This document shows positions 34,815-43,660 of a DNA stretch of 64,000 nt, piece after piece (within the stretch, counting starts at the first letter, position 1; each line of letters starts with the position of its first letter). The DNA is from Porphyromonas vaginalis (lineage in GTDB: Bacteria > Bacteroidota > Bacteroidia > Bacteroidales > Porphyromonadaceae): assembly GCF_958301595.1 (NCBI RefSeq), contig NZ_CATQJU010000001.1, forward strand, positions 2,453,120 to 2,517,119, given 5' to 3'. The position numbers and the translations under genes are program-made. Below the pieces are notes generated by a model. The model ran no database searches. It worked only from the letters and a program-made list of their open reading frames with translations, and was not told the DNA's origin.

Positions 34815-35888
34815 ATGCGACATAAAGCGAAGCTTTCACACTTTGATTACAAGCTCCCCGAGGAGCTTATTGCTCAGTACCCGACCACCTTCAGAGATCA
34901 GTCTCGTATGATGGTACTACACCGCACAGACGGCTCTATCGAGCATAAGAACTTTGTGGACATACTCGACTACTTTGGAGAGAAAGACACCTTTGTCTTC
35001 AACGATACGAAGGTTTTCCCCGCCAGGCTCTATGGTCTGAAGGAGAAGAACCAGGCGAAGATCGAGGTCTTCCTCCTGCGTGAGCTCAACGAGTCCCTGC
35101 GTCTATGGGATGTCCTCGTAGATCCAGCTCGCAAGATCCGCATCGGCAACAAGCTCGAGTTCGGCGAGGAGGGCGGAGCTCCCGTGCTGGTCGCTGAGGT
35201 TATTGACAATACCATCTCGCGCGGTCGTATCCTACGCTTCCTCTACGACGGCTCTCACGAAGACTTCCTCAAGGATCTGTACAGTCTAGGCGAAGCACCG
35301 CTACCCGCGGAGATCAAGCGACCCGCTGAGCCAAGCGACCTAGAGCGTTATCAGAGTGTTTTTGCGAAGCATATCGGCGCCGTCTGCGCTCCCGCTGCGA
35401 GCCTGCACTTCAGCGACATTATCCTGCACAAGCTACGTCTGCAGGGCTGCAACCTTGCTTTCCTCACACTGCACCACAACCTCTCTAGCTATCAGGAGAT
35501 TGAGGTAGAGGCGATCAGCAAGTATAAGGTGGAGAACGAAGAGATGTACATCCCCATCGAGTGCTGCGACATCGTCAACCAAGCGCGCGACGACAATGCG
35601 CAGATAGTGGCTGTCGGAGCTACCGTCATGCGAGCCCTCGAGACAGGCGTCAGCACGGACGGCTACCTCAAGGAGTTCAGTGGCTGGACCAATGAGTTTA
35701 TCTATCCGCCTTACCACATTCACCTACCAACCGCTATGCTGACCAACTTCAATGCGCCAAAGAGCATCAACCTCATGTGCGCTGCCACCATGGGTGGTGA
35801 GAAGAATGTGATGAATGCGATGAATGTAGCGGTCAAGGAGAAGTACCGCTTCGGTTGCTACGGGGATGCGCTCCTCATTATGGACTAA
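34815..35888 (+). CDS. queA: S-adenosylmethionine:tRNA ribosyltransferase-isomerase
   Basis: This 357-residue protein adds the epoxycyclopentane ring of queuosine to preQ1 in tRNA. Family blocks include FNDTKVFPARL (about 62-72), WDVLVDPARKIRIG and GYLKEFSGWTNEFIYPPY. Some usually strict segments differ: GAVCAPAASLHF at 188-199 in place of GAVxAPTAxLHF, and LTLHHNLSSYQEI in place of LHxGLGxFRxV. These sites lie around the substrate pocket, so activity may be altered, or this may be a genus-level variant. Confidence 0.88.
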   Translation: MRHKAKLSHFDYKLPEELIAQYPTTFRDQSRMMVLHRTDGSIEHKNFVDILDYFGEKDTFVFNDTKVFPARLYGLKEKNQAKIEVFLLRELNESLRLWDVLVDPARKIRIGNKLEFGEEGGAPVLVAEVIDNTISRGRILRFLYDGSHEDFLKDLYSLGEAPLPAEIKRPAEPSDLERYQSVFAKHIGAVCAPAASLHFSDIILHKLRLQGCNLAFLTLHHNLSSYQEIEVEAISKYKVENEEMYIPIECCDIVNQARDDNAQIVAVGATVMRALETGVSTDGYLKEFSGWTNEFIYPPYHIHLPTAMLTNFNAPKSINLMCAATMGGEKNVMNAMNVAVKEKYRFGCYGDALLIMD

Positions 35889-35922
35889 AGGATTCCGCTA
35901 AGACTCTCTCACTGTCGCTCCT

Positions 35923-36390
35923 ATGCCTACTGCTTACATAGCCCTCGGTAGCAACCTTGACGAGCCTCGTCATCAGTTGCTAGAGGCGATTAGGCGAATG
36001 CGCCTTCGTGGGTTCCAGATCTACAGTATAGCCCCCTTTGTAGAGACTCACCCCGTGGGCTTCGCTTCGGAGCATCTCTTCCTCAATAGCGTCGTGGCCG
36101 TTCACACGACAGCGACGCCAGCAGAGCTTTTGGCACAGCTTCAGGCTATCGAGCGTGAGATGGGGCGACTGCACAAGTCGCACGACGGCATCTACTCCGA
36201 CCGAGTCATAGACCTAGACATCCTGCTCTACGACCAGTGTGTCGTGACCACGCCTGAACTCACCATCCCGCACCCTCGTATGTGTGAGCGAGCCTTCGTC
36301 CTGCAGCCACTCAGCTACATAGCACCTGAGCTCACCATCCCCACGATGGGAGCCACCGTGGCTCAGCTACTAGGAGCCCTGCCCTCATGA
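35923..36390 (+). CDS. folK: 2-Amino-4-hydroxy-6-hydroxymethyldihydropteridine diphosphokinase
   Basis: This 155-residue HPPK starts TAYIALGSNLDEPRHQL and carries PVGFASEHLFLNSVV and DRVIDLDILLYD with the Mg-binding Asp pair, then LTIPHPRMCERAFVLQPL. It transfers pyrophosphate to the pterin before joining with p-aminobenzoate, so it complements pabABC. Its last codons overlap the mnmE start (ATGA). Confidence 0.95.
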   Translation: MPTAYIALGSNLDEPRHQLLEAIRRMRLRGFQIYSIAPFVETHPVGFASEHLFLNSVVAVHTTATPAELLAQLQAIEREMGRLHKSHDGIYSDRVIDLDILLYDQCVVTTPELTIPHPRMCERAFVLQPLSYIAPELTIPTMGATVAQLLGALPS

Positions 36391-37799
36391 TACATGATCT
36401 GAGCGAAACGATCTGCGCGCCGGCCACTGCACTAGGCGGAGGGCTTGCCGTCATACGTATCTCGGGAAGCTTAGCCCCGCAGATCGCCGAGACGCTTCTT
36501 GGCAAAAGGCTCGCGCCTCGTGAAGCCACGACCGCTGGACTGCGAATTGACGGACAACTCATAGACCTCGTCGTAGCCACCTTCTTTGCCGCCCCACACT
36601 CCTACACTGGCGAAGAGGTCGTCGAGTTCTCCTGTCACGCCTCTCCCTTCATCGTACGCACCATACTGGAGTGGATCGCTCAGCAAGAGAGGTGCCGTAT
36701 GGCCGATCCTGGCGAATTTACCCGTCGTGCCTTAGCGCATGGCAAGCTTGACCTCGCCGAGGCTGAGGCGGTCGCCGACCTCATCGCTGCGACCACTGCC
36801 ACACAGCACAAGATGGCTATGGAGCAGCATACCGGCAGGCTCAGTCATCTGCTCAACGAGCTGCGAGCGACGCTCCTACGCTTTGCCGGTCTCCTCGAGC
36901 TGGAGCTAGACTTTAGCGAAGAGGATGTCGCCTTTGCCGATCGCTCCACTTTAGTTGAAACGTTAGCTACGATACAGCACCAGCTTCGTCTGCTCACGCA
37001 AAGCTTCAGCACCGGGCAAGAGCTCCAGCAGGGCATCCCGACCGCTATCATTGGCGCACCCAACGTAGGCAAGAGCAGTCTCCTCAACGCCCTCCTCCAG
37101 CACGAACGAGCTATCGTCAGCGACATCCCCGGCACCACCCGAGACACCGTCGAGGGGCGACTAACCATTCGCGGTACACTCTTCCGGCTCATCGACACCG
37201 CTGGCCTGCGCCAGACGACCGACCTCGTGGAGCAACTAGGCATCGAGCGCAGCTACCAGCAGATCTCCTCGGCACGGCTCATCCTTTGGGTTATCGCCCC
37301 GCCCCTACCCACGTGGGACGAGCTAGAGACACAGCTCGGTGAGATCCTTCCGCTCACCTCCCCCGATAGTACCCTCATGATCCTGCTCAACAAGCGAGAT
37401 CTACTCACCGAGAGCGAGGTCACGGACTGGCTCAACCACTACTCCGACCAGTTACAGCGCATCACGGACAAACGGCACACCACCCCTCCGCTGGCTATCT
37501 CAGCACGAGCCGCTGAGGGCATCGAAGCTCTCGAAGAGCTGATGGTAACCACTGCCCAGCCCCTCCACAGCGATGAAGAGACCGTGATACTCTACAACCT
37601 ACGCCACTACGAGGCGCTCACCAGGGCAAGTCATGCCTTAGAGTTAGTCTCCGAGGGACTCCACAACGGCTTGACCAGCGACCTCATCACCCCCTATCTC
37701 CGTGAGGCTATCGAAGAGATCGGCCTCGTCACAGGCGCCTCCATCACCTCCGACGAGGTGCTCGGCTACATCTTCTCCCACTTCTGCATCGGCAAGTAG
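36387..37799 (+). CDS. mnmE: tRNA modification GTPase MnmE
   Basis: The 470-residue protein has the N-terminal folate-binding domain (SETICAPATALGGGLAVIRISGS), a helical domain and an inserted G domain with GAPNVGKSSLLNALL (G1), DIPGTTRDTV (G2), DTAGLR (G3) and NKRD (G4). The C-terminus is FCIGK, the conserved CxGK end. With MnmG it forms the 5-carboxymethylaminomethyl group at U34 of tRNAs. Full length and intact. Confidence 0.97.
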   Translation: MIHDLSETICAPATALGGGLAVIRISGSLAPQIAETLLGKRLAPREATTAGLRIDGQLIDLVVATFFAAPHSYTGEEVVEFSCHASPFIVRTILEWIAQQERCRMADPGEFTRRALAHGKLDLAEAEAVADLIAATTATQHKMAMEQHTGRLSHLLNELRATLLRFAGLLELELDFSEEDVAFADRSTLVETLATIQHQLRLLTQSFSTGQELQQGIPTAIIGAPNVGKSSLLNALLQHERAIVSDIPGTTRDTVEGRLTIRGTLFRLIDTAGLRQTTDLVEQLGIERSYQQISSARLILWVIAPPLPTWDELETQLGEILPLTSPDSTLMILLNKRDLLTESEVTDWLNHYSDQLQRITDKRHTTPPLAISARAAEGIEALEELMVTTAQPLHSDEETVILYNLRHYEALTRASHALELVSEGLHNGLTSDLITPYLREAIEEIGLVTGASITSDEVLGYIFSHFCIGK

Positions 37800-37800
37800 T

Positions 37801-38103
37801 ATGGGCCAGGGACGTATCGCTGAGGAGCAGCAGGTCATTCGGCAGATGATCCAGCTCTACTGCCGGAAGAAAGAGGGTAATGAAACGCTCTGCGACAGTT
37901 GTCGCGAGCTACTCGAGTACGCCACACGGCGACTATACCGTTGCCGCTACGGTGCAGCGAAGCCGACCTGCCGCAAATGCCCCGTACACTGCTACCGACC
38001 CGACATGAAAGCCCGCATTCAGGCGGTGATGCGCTGGGCCGGTCCACGTATGCTCTTCCACCACCCCCTCGCCGCCGTCAAGCATCTCCTCCGCGAGCTC
38101 TAG
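37801..38103 (+). CDS. YgbA/nitrous-oxide-stimulated-promoter family protein
   Basis: This 100-residue protein starts 1 bp after mnmE at ATG 37801. Its cysteines (CDSC, CRYG, CRKCPVHC) and the block YATRRLYRCRYGAAKPTCRKCPVHCY match the small YgbA_NO family, proposed to bind metal and to respond to nitrosative stress. The length is close to the family norm. Function is not known. The gene is last in the run and is followed by a palindrome array. Confidence 0.8.
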   Translation: MGQGRIAEEQQVIRQMIQLYCRKKEGNETLCDSCRELLEYATRRLYRCRYGAAKPTCRKCPVHCYRPDMKARIQAVMRWAGPRMLFHHPLAAVKHLLREL

Positions 38104-38181
38104 TCCACCCGCTCCTTTACCACCTTTTTTTTAAGTTGCCTGCAAGGCGTTTGAACACTTCTTGTAGAGTTTTCAAAAGGT

Positions 38182-38372
38182 TTCCTTCCTTGGAAAAATA
38201 ATTTCCAAGGGAGGAAATCTTTTTTTCCAACGCTGGAAAGCTTTTTTTCCAACGCTGGAAACTTTTCGTTCCAACGGAGGAAACGATTCGTCCCTCCGTG
38301 GGGAGCTTTTCGTCCCGCCCTTGGGATTGTTTTGTTCCAACGGTGGGAGCGATTCGTCCCATGAGGATGGGA
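38182..38372. repeat. 22-bp-phased palindrome array, TTCC/TCCC arm type, nine units
   Basis: Nine dyads have centres at 38188.5, 209.5, 231.5, 253.5, 275.5, 297.5, 319.5, 341.5 and 364.5 (spacing 21, then 22 six times, then 23). Arms are TTCC/GGAA in the first five units, TCCC/GGGA in units 6, 7 and 9, and TTCC/GGGA in unit 8, so both arms change together. Linkers are T-rich (TTTTTTT or TTTTCG). No gene is seen in the gap. Confidence 0.93.
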
Positions 38373-38450
38373 CGTTGTTTGAGGCGTGTTTTAGCGAGTA
38401 ATACCTATTACTGGGTAGATTTGCGGGGGCGATCCCTTGGCAAAGAGGTA

Positions 38451-38458
38451 TAACTTTG
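38451..38458 (+). promoter_or_regulatory. -7 box of the methyltransferase gene
   Basis: TAACTTTG fits TAnnTTTG, about 44 bp before the start at 38502. The -33 site is unclear. Confidence 0.45.
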
Positions 38459-38501
38459 CGGTGCAATAGATCCATACAAGCTCTAATCCCTGCAACAACT
38501 G

Positions 38502-39167
38502 ATGGCTAAGGCTCAGCATAACGCATATATCAAGCAGATGCACCGCTACGATGCACTCATGACGGGACGCTCCTGGTGGGGGCATCTCTTTATGAATGGG
38601 CTCTGGCAGGTGGATCAGCTACAGATGGCGGCAGAGGTCTTGGCTATGATCCCCGATGACTTTGCGGGGCGACTACTAGATGTGCCGGTGGGGACTGCGG
38701 TCTTCACCTGCGACAAGTACAAGCAGCTTGCCAAGGCTCAGATCACTGCGCTGGACTACTCCGAGAAGATGCTCGAGATGGCCGCCCACCGCTTTGAGGT
38801 GGAGGGGGTGACCCATGTATCGCTCGTGCAGGGCGATGTGGGGGCGATGCCCTTTGCCGATGGGGAGTTTGACTATCTACTCACGATGAGTGGTTTGCAG
38901 GCCTTCCCCGACAAGGAGCGAGCCCTCCGTGAGATGCACCGTGTACTAAAGCCGGGAGGGCGACTGTGTGGATGCTTTTACGTGCGTGGGGAGCACCGCG
39001 TGGGCGACTGGATAGCTCGCCATATATTGGAGCGCAAGGGGTACTTCTGCCCGCCACACTATACAGCGACAGAGGCGATGGCACTTCTTCGGGAACTCTT
39101 TGGGGAGCGTATCTCCGTACGTCAGTACCACGCTATGCTCATCTGCTCAGTAGTCAAAGATAAGTAA
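38502..39167 (+). CDS. Class I SAM-dependent methyltransferase
   Basis: This 221-residue protein has the SAM-binding motif I RLLDVPVGTAVF, the acidic loop TALDYSEKMLEMA, VQGDVGAMPFADGEFDYLLTMSGLQAFPDKERALREMHRVLKPGG split over motifs II-IV, and a C-terminal helical part. It belongs to the Methyltransf_11 type. The substrate is unknown. The TetR regulator starts 11 bp downstream, so the two are likely cotranscribed and may be linked in function. Confidence 0.85.
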   Translation: MAKAQHNAYIKQMHRYDALMTGRSWWGHLFMNGLWQVDQLQMAAEVLAMIPDDFAGRLLDVPVGTAVFTCDKYKQLAKAQITALDYSEKMLEMAAHRFEVEGVTHVSLVQGDVGAMPFADGEFDYLLTMSGLQAFPDKERALREMHRVLKPGGRLCGCFYVRGEHRVGDWIARHILERKGYFCPPHYTATEAMALLRELFGERISVRQYHAMLICSVVKDK

Positions 39168-39178
39168 GCAAACGAACT

Positions 39179-39799
39179 ATGAATAGTCCGACACCAGATA
39201 TACAGCAGCGTATCAAGGAGACGGCCTTACGGCTCTTCTCTCGGCATGGCTACATAGGCACCTCGATGCGTATGGTTGCCAAGGAGGCTTACGCCTCGCT
39301 GGGCAGTATATACTACTATTATGAGGACAAGGAGGCACTCTTTCGCTCGCTCGTAGAGCCTGCGATCAAGGGGCTAGAGGCATTTTACGCCTTACCGCCT
39401 GAGGATCAGGACATGGAGATGGATATGCTGGACCCCGAGGAGCGTAAGCGGAGGGGCTACTCGAAGGCACCCTTCTACCAGTACATCATTAACCATGCGG
39501 AGGCTCTGCGACTGGTCTTCTTCGCCAGTGCAGGCTCCTATCTGGATCAGTACGAGGATCGACTCAATCAGCTGAGCAACGAGGCGACCATCCGCTACTT
39601 CGAGCGGTATCGAGAGCTGCATCCCGACTGGAAAGCCGAGGTCGATCCTTCCTTCATCGATATTTACTCAGCCTTTATCACGGCAACCATCAAAACTATA
39701 CTACAGCGGTCCGACACCAGTCCAGAGGAGCTGGCACGGTTCTGTCGGTGCCACGAGAAGTTTAGCTTCGGCGGTTGGCGAGCACTCTTAGGGGTCTAG
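39179..39799 (+). CDS. TetR-family transcriptional regulator
   Basis: This 206-residue protein has an N-terminal TetR HTH (IKETALRLFSRHGYIGTSMRMVAKEA, then GSIYYYYEDKEALF) in residues about 9-55 and a helical ligand-binding domain. It lies just before the XusA-like receptor operon, and a perfect inverted repeat TGAACGT-N10-ACGTTCA sits between it and that receptor gene. It is therefore a candidate regulator of the receptor genes and itself; the ligand is unknown. Confidence 0.85.
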   Translation: MNSPTPDIQQRIKETALRLFSRHGYIGTSMRMVAKEAYASLGSIYYYYEDKEALFRSLVEPAIKGLEAFYALPPEDQDMEMDMLDPEERKRRGYSKAPFYQYIINHAEALRLVFFASAGSYLDQYEDRLNQLSNEATIRYFERYRELHPDWKAEVDPSFIDIYSAFITATIKTILQRSDTSPEELARFCRCHEKFSFGGWRALLGV

Positions 39800-39826
39800 T
39801 GAAACAGTTCACTAGCCCCCTTTTTT
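39790..39826 (+). terminator. Terminator after the TetR gene
   Basis: GGGG with TAGTGAA and TTCACTAGCCCC form a stem around ACAG and are followed by TTTTTT. It overlaps the TetR stop codon and isolates the receptor operon. Confidence 0.85.
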
Positions 39827-39849
39827 GAACGTATAGCGAAAGACGTTCA
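39826..39849. promoter_or_regulatory. Candidate TetR operator (TGAACGT-N10-ACGTTCA)
   Basis: The 7-bp arms are perfect and separated by 10 bp. The site sits immediately after the terminator and about 40 bp before the receptor start. Confidence 0.5.
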
Positions 39850-39889
39850 GTTCCCCCTCTTCCCAATAAGCAAATCAACTAACTAATCA

Positions 39890-42226
39890 ATGAGACGATA
39901 CAGACTACTATTACTAATCATGCTACTCTCCCTCAGCGCAGCAGTAGCTCAGGAGTACCACTACCGTGGCAACGTACTTGATGATGCGACGGGCGAACCC
40001 CTCATCGGTGCCAATGTCTATGCCGAGCCAAAAGGTGCTGGAGCCGTCACCGATGCCGAGGGGCACTGGGAGCTCACCTCCAAGCAGCGAGTCAAGAGAC
40101 TCGTCGTGAGCTATGTGGGCTACAAGAGCAAGCGCATCACATCTCCACGGCAAGATGGCAAGCCGATCAGCGTGAGACTAGAGGTCGATGAGACGACGCT
40201 AAGCAGTGTCGTCGTCGTTGCCAAGCGTCAGGAGCGCGCGCTGCGTGAGTCCGCTATGCCTATCTCAGTCATCTCGATGCGACAGCTACAAGGCACCGCC
40301 TCCTCGATAGACGAGGTGCTGTCTCGCACTACGGGTGTGACGCTACGCAATACGGGTGGACTAGGGAGTGCCTCGCGCATCTCGCTACGTGGACTAGAGG
40401 GCAAGCGAATGGGCATCTACATTGACGAGACACCCTTTGGCGAGATGAGCGACTTCATCTCGATCAATGATATCCCGACCGATATGATCGAGCGGGTGGA
40501 GGTCTACAAGGGGATCGTACCCTACAAGTTTGGTGGCTCAGCTATGGGCGGAGCGGTGAATGTAGTGATCAAGGAGTACCCGCCGAAGTACTTTGACGCT
40601 TCGTATGAGGTGGGATCGTACAATTCGCACATGCTCTCGACAGTCTTCAAGCGCACACTAGAGGATGCGGGCGTGCAGCTAGGAGTTGGCGGTACGCTCG
40701 CCTACTCGGACAACAACTACAAGATGGAGCTGCCACAATACAAGGATCGGATCGTGAGGCGCGACCACGATCAGTTTCGGAAAGCGATCCTAGGCGGTAG
40801 CCTCAAGGCGACGAAGTGGTGGTTTGACGAGATCAAGCTAGAGTGCGCTGGGACCTACATTCGCAGAGAGATACAGGGCTTCGAGTGGGACGTACGAGAA
40901 GCTTTTACCCTCTCCAAGGGCTTGGCTCTGGAGAGTACCTTCAAGCGTGCGGACTTCTTCCTCCCAGGGCTCGATCTAGACGCATCGGTCGGGGTGGTCT
41001 TCGGGCAGAATGGACTGACCGACAAGGCTGCGCATCGCTACGACTGGGATGGCAAGGAGTACCCCGCAGGCTCCTCTTATGGAGGCGAGCTATCGAGCAT
41101 ACCTGCCGATGGGGTCAATCGGACGATCAACCTGGTGGACAAGCTTAACCTGAACTATACGCTAGACCGCCATCAGGCTTTCAATCTAAACCTGTGCCAC
41201 ACTTACGCTTATCGCAATCCTACGGACACGCTTATGGATCGAGCTTTGGGCTATAAGGCGAACTTCAAGAGCCGTATGAACAGCCTCACGGCGGGAGCCT
41301 CCTATGACCTCACGCTCTTTGAGGATAAGCTCCAGAATGCCTTCACCGCAAAGTACTACAACTACCGCTCTCGCTCTAAGATCATCGGGACGATCAGTCT
41401 GGGCGACCTCAAGGATGTGGAGACTAACCGACACTTCTTCGGCTGGAGCGAAGCTATCCGCTACCGCTTCACGCCAGACTTCCTGATCAAGGCTTCCTAT
41501 GCGGACGAGGTGCGCATACCTACGAGTGAGGAGCTGCTAGGCAATGGTTACTCGATCAGTGCCTCGACGGACCTTCGTCCCGAGCATAGCCGTGGAGGTA
41601 ACATTGGCTTAGTCTATCGCAACCTCTCGCCCACATCAATGCGGTTGATCGAGGCTGAGATCAATGCTTTCGGCTCTTACATCACCGATATGATCCGCTT
41701 TATGCCAGGAATTATTCCCTCCATGAGTTGCTATCAGAACTTCGGGAGCATCCGCACGTGGGGCGTAGAGGGCGAGGTGAAATGGGATGCCCTCCCCTGG
41801 CTCTACCTCTATGGCAATGCAACTTACCAAGACCTCAGAGACACGCGCCGACTGATCCCCTCGACGAATGTCGCTAACCCGACTTACCTCAAGCGTATGC
41901 CCAACATCCCCTACTTCCTGGCCAATGCGGGCTTGGAGCTACACAAGGAGAATCTCTTCGGCGGGGAGGGCTACAACAGCCGTCTGATGCTCGACGCCTC
42001 CTATGTGCATCAGTACTACTACGACTTTGAGGTGAGCCAGTACCAAGAGCGCAAGATACCGACTGCACTGCGCCTAGACTTAGGACTAGAGCAGAGCCTG
42101 CGCAATAATCAGTGGACGATTACCTTCAAGGTCAAGAACCTGACCAACCAGCGTCAGATGTCGGAGCTAAACCGTCCGTTACCAGGCATTAACTTCTCGG
42201 TAAAGTTGCGCTACCTCTTCAGATGA
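39890..42226 (+). CDS. TonB-dependent receptor with a carboxypeptidase-like N-terminal domain (XusA-like)
   Basis: This 778-residue protein has a signal peptide (cleavage near AVAQE), a CarboxypepD_reg-like domain (about 24-108, YRGNVLDDATGEPLIGANVY), a plug (about 115-225, including GKRMGIYIDETPFGEMSD) and a barrel ending INFSVKLRYLFR. A DUF4374 lipoprotein follows, which is the XusA-XusB arrangement of Bacteroides thetaiotaomicron xenosiderophore uptake. Import of ferric siderophore or heme is therefore inferred. The PepSY partner XusC is not next to it; the only PepSY gene in the window is at 13017. Confidence 0.82.
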   Translation: MRRYRLLLLIMLLSLSAAVAQEYHYRGNVLDDATGEPLIGANVYAEPKGAGAVTDAEGHWELTSKQRVKRLVVSYVGYKSKRITSPRQDGKPISVRLEVDETTLSSVVVVAKRQERALRESAMPISVISMRQLQGTASSIDEVLSRTTGVTLRNTGGLGSASRISLRGLEGKRMGIYIDETPFGEMSDFISINDIPTDMIERVEVYKGIVPYKFGGSAMGGAVNVVIKEYPPKYFDASYEVGSYNSHMLSTVFKRTLEDAGVQLGVGGTLAYSDNNYKMELPQYKDRIVRRDHDQFRKAILGGSLKATKWWFDEIKLECAGTYIRREIQGFEWDVREAFTLSKGLALESTFKRADFFLPGLDLDASVGVVFGQNGLTDKAAHRYDWDGKEYPAGSSYGGELSSIPADGVNRTINLVDKLNLNYTLDRHQAFNLNLCHTYAYRNPTDTLMDRALGYKANFKSRMNSLTAGASYDLTLFEDKLQNAFTAKYYNYRSRSKIIGTISLGDLKDVETNRHFFGWSEAIRYRFTPDFLIKASYADEVRIPTSEELLGNGYSISASTDLRPEHSRGGNIGLVYRNLSPTSMRLIEAEINAFGSYITDMIRFMPGIIPSMSCYQNFGSIRTWGVEGEVKWDALPWLYLYGNATYQDLRDTRRLIPSTNVANPTYLKRMPNIPYFLANAGLELHKENLFGGEGYNSRLMLDASYVHQYYYDFEVSQYQERKIPTALRLDLGLEQSLRNNQWTITFKVKNLTNQRQMSELNRPLPGINFSVKLRYLFR

Positions 42227-42275
42227 CAATCAGATGACAACTATATATTCACCAATTCAAATAACAGATTTCACT

Positions 42276-43529
42276 ATGAACAGATTCAACAAACTAACCA
42301 ACAGGCTCACCCTTATCGCTGCCCTCCTACTAGGGCTAGCGCTCACCAGCTGTGACAAGGAGCCTAAGCCGACACCCCAGACGGGTAGTGAGCGGATTAT
42401 CTTCTCTACTTCAATAATAAATGCGGACGGTGCCTCAGGCAATGGTTACCTGCAGGCTATCGGCTCTATCGAGGCGAAGAAGTACGACAACAGCCGTGGC
42501 GTGCCAGTCGGCTTCGGCACGGAGCCTATCTACTGCGGAGATCATCTCTACGTCCTGCCAGACTATATGGGTATGGGCAAGGCTGAGCTCATCAACTACA
42601 CCGTAAGCAAGGAGTTACAGCTCACCAAGCGTGGCGCTATGGAGCTGCCAGGAGGAGGCGCTGCCTGCAATGTGGTCGAGGTCTCGCCTGAGAAGGCTTA
42701 CATCAGCTTCCAAAACATCGGACAGGTCTGGGCGTTTAACCCCAAGACGATGACCAAGACGGCTGTGATAGACCTCAACCAGTACAAGCACGATGACACC
42801 AATGTGATGCCCGGTGCTATGGCAGTACGCGACGGCAAGCTCTACGTAGGACTCTGTCAGATGGACCCCAAGTGGATGCCACTACACAAGGAGGTCGAGC
42901 TGGCGCTCATAGACATCGCTACGGACAAGGTGGAGAAGAAGATTTCCTCTACCACCTCGGGGCTCTCTGTCGCTACCCGTCCTATCGTGGCTAACTCGAT
43001 CTTCCTCGATGACAAGGGCGATCTGTACATACTCTGCATGGGGAGCTTTGGCTTCAACCCTGAGTTCCCCGGAGGTATCGTTCGCATCAAAAAGGGTGAG
43101 ACCGAGATCGACCCCTCATGGTCTATGAATCTCTCGGAGATCAACATAGAGGTCAAGGGTATCCTACCCCAGACGACCAAGCTCCCCGCCAACTACATCG
43201 TATCGATGCACTACATCTCTGGCTCTAAGGTGGTCGCCATCATGGGCATCTATGCGCTCGACCCCGAGAGCAAGAACCCCTACACGGCTCTCTACTGTAT
43301 CCCTACGGTCATCGACCTAGAGCAGCGTACGATTCAGCAGATTGAGGGTATCCCAGTGTCCAATCCTCACGCATGCGCCCTCGGGTGGTACAACGATCAG
43401 ATCATGATCGGCTCGGCAGGCAAGGAGCGTAGCGGATTCTACTCCTACGATCCTAAGACAGGCGCCGTCTCCGACGGACCCGTCTTTGAAATAGAGGGCA
43501 ATCCCGTCTCCTTCTACCAGATGAAGTAG
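42276..43529 (+). CDS. DUF4374 surface lipoprotein (XusB-like)
   Basis: I chose the ATG at 42276 (417 residues, MNRFNKLTNRLTLIAALL) since it gives a lipobox LALTSC (Cys26); an ATG at 42234 would precede the signal peptide. The mature protein has WD-like beta-propeller repeats (for example GVPVGFGTEPIYCGDHLYVLP and PGAMAVRDGKLYVG) in keeping with DUF4374. In XusB this fold binds an iron-loaded siderophore and passes it to the receptor. It follows the receptor gene by 49 bp and is probably cotranscribed. Confidence 0.8.
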   Translation: MNRFNKLTNRLTLIAALLLGLALTSCDKEPKPTPQTGSERIIFSTSIINADGASGNGYLQAIGSIEAKKYDNSRGVPVGFGTEPIYCGDHLYVLPDYMGMGKAELINYTVSKELQLTKRGAMELPGGGAACNVVEVSPEKAYISFQNIGQVWAFNPKTMTKTAVIDLNQYKHDDTNVMPGAMAVRDGKLYVGLCQMDPKWMPLHKEVELALIDIATDKVEKKISSTTSGLSVATRPIVANSIFLDDKGDLYILCMGSFGFNPEFPGGIVRIKKGETEIDPSWSMNLSEINIEVKGILPQTTKLPANYIVSMHYISGSKVVAIMGIYALDPESKNPYTALYCIPTVIDLEQRTIQQIEGIPVSNPHACALGWYNDQIMIGSAGKERSGFYSYDPKTGAVSDGPVFEIEGNPVSFYQMK

Positions 43530-43550
43530 TTTAGAGGTCTATAGAATCCT

Positions 43551-43587
43551 AAAAAGGCGGGTCGCTAAGAGAGCGATCCGCCTTTTT
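43551..43587. terminator. Bidirectional terminator between the DUF4374 gene and the Na/Pi symporter gene
   Basis: AAAAAGGCGGGTCGCT and AGCGATCCGCCTTTTT form a 16-bp stem with one G-T pair and loop AAGAG. It serves both convergent genes. Confidence 0.92.
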
Positions 43588-43660
43588 CTATGGCTTCGTA
43601 TTTGAGTAGGAAGGCTACTCGGTGGTGAGGCGCTTAACTAGCGAGGCTAAGGGGCGCGCC

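Noticed and set aside
38173..38475. Minus-strand frame of 100 codons over the 38.2-kb array
   Set aside because: It is a by-product of the 22-bp array and has no protein character.
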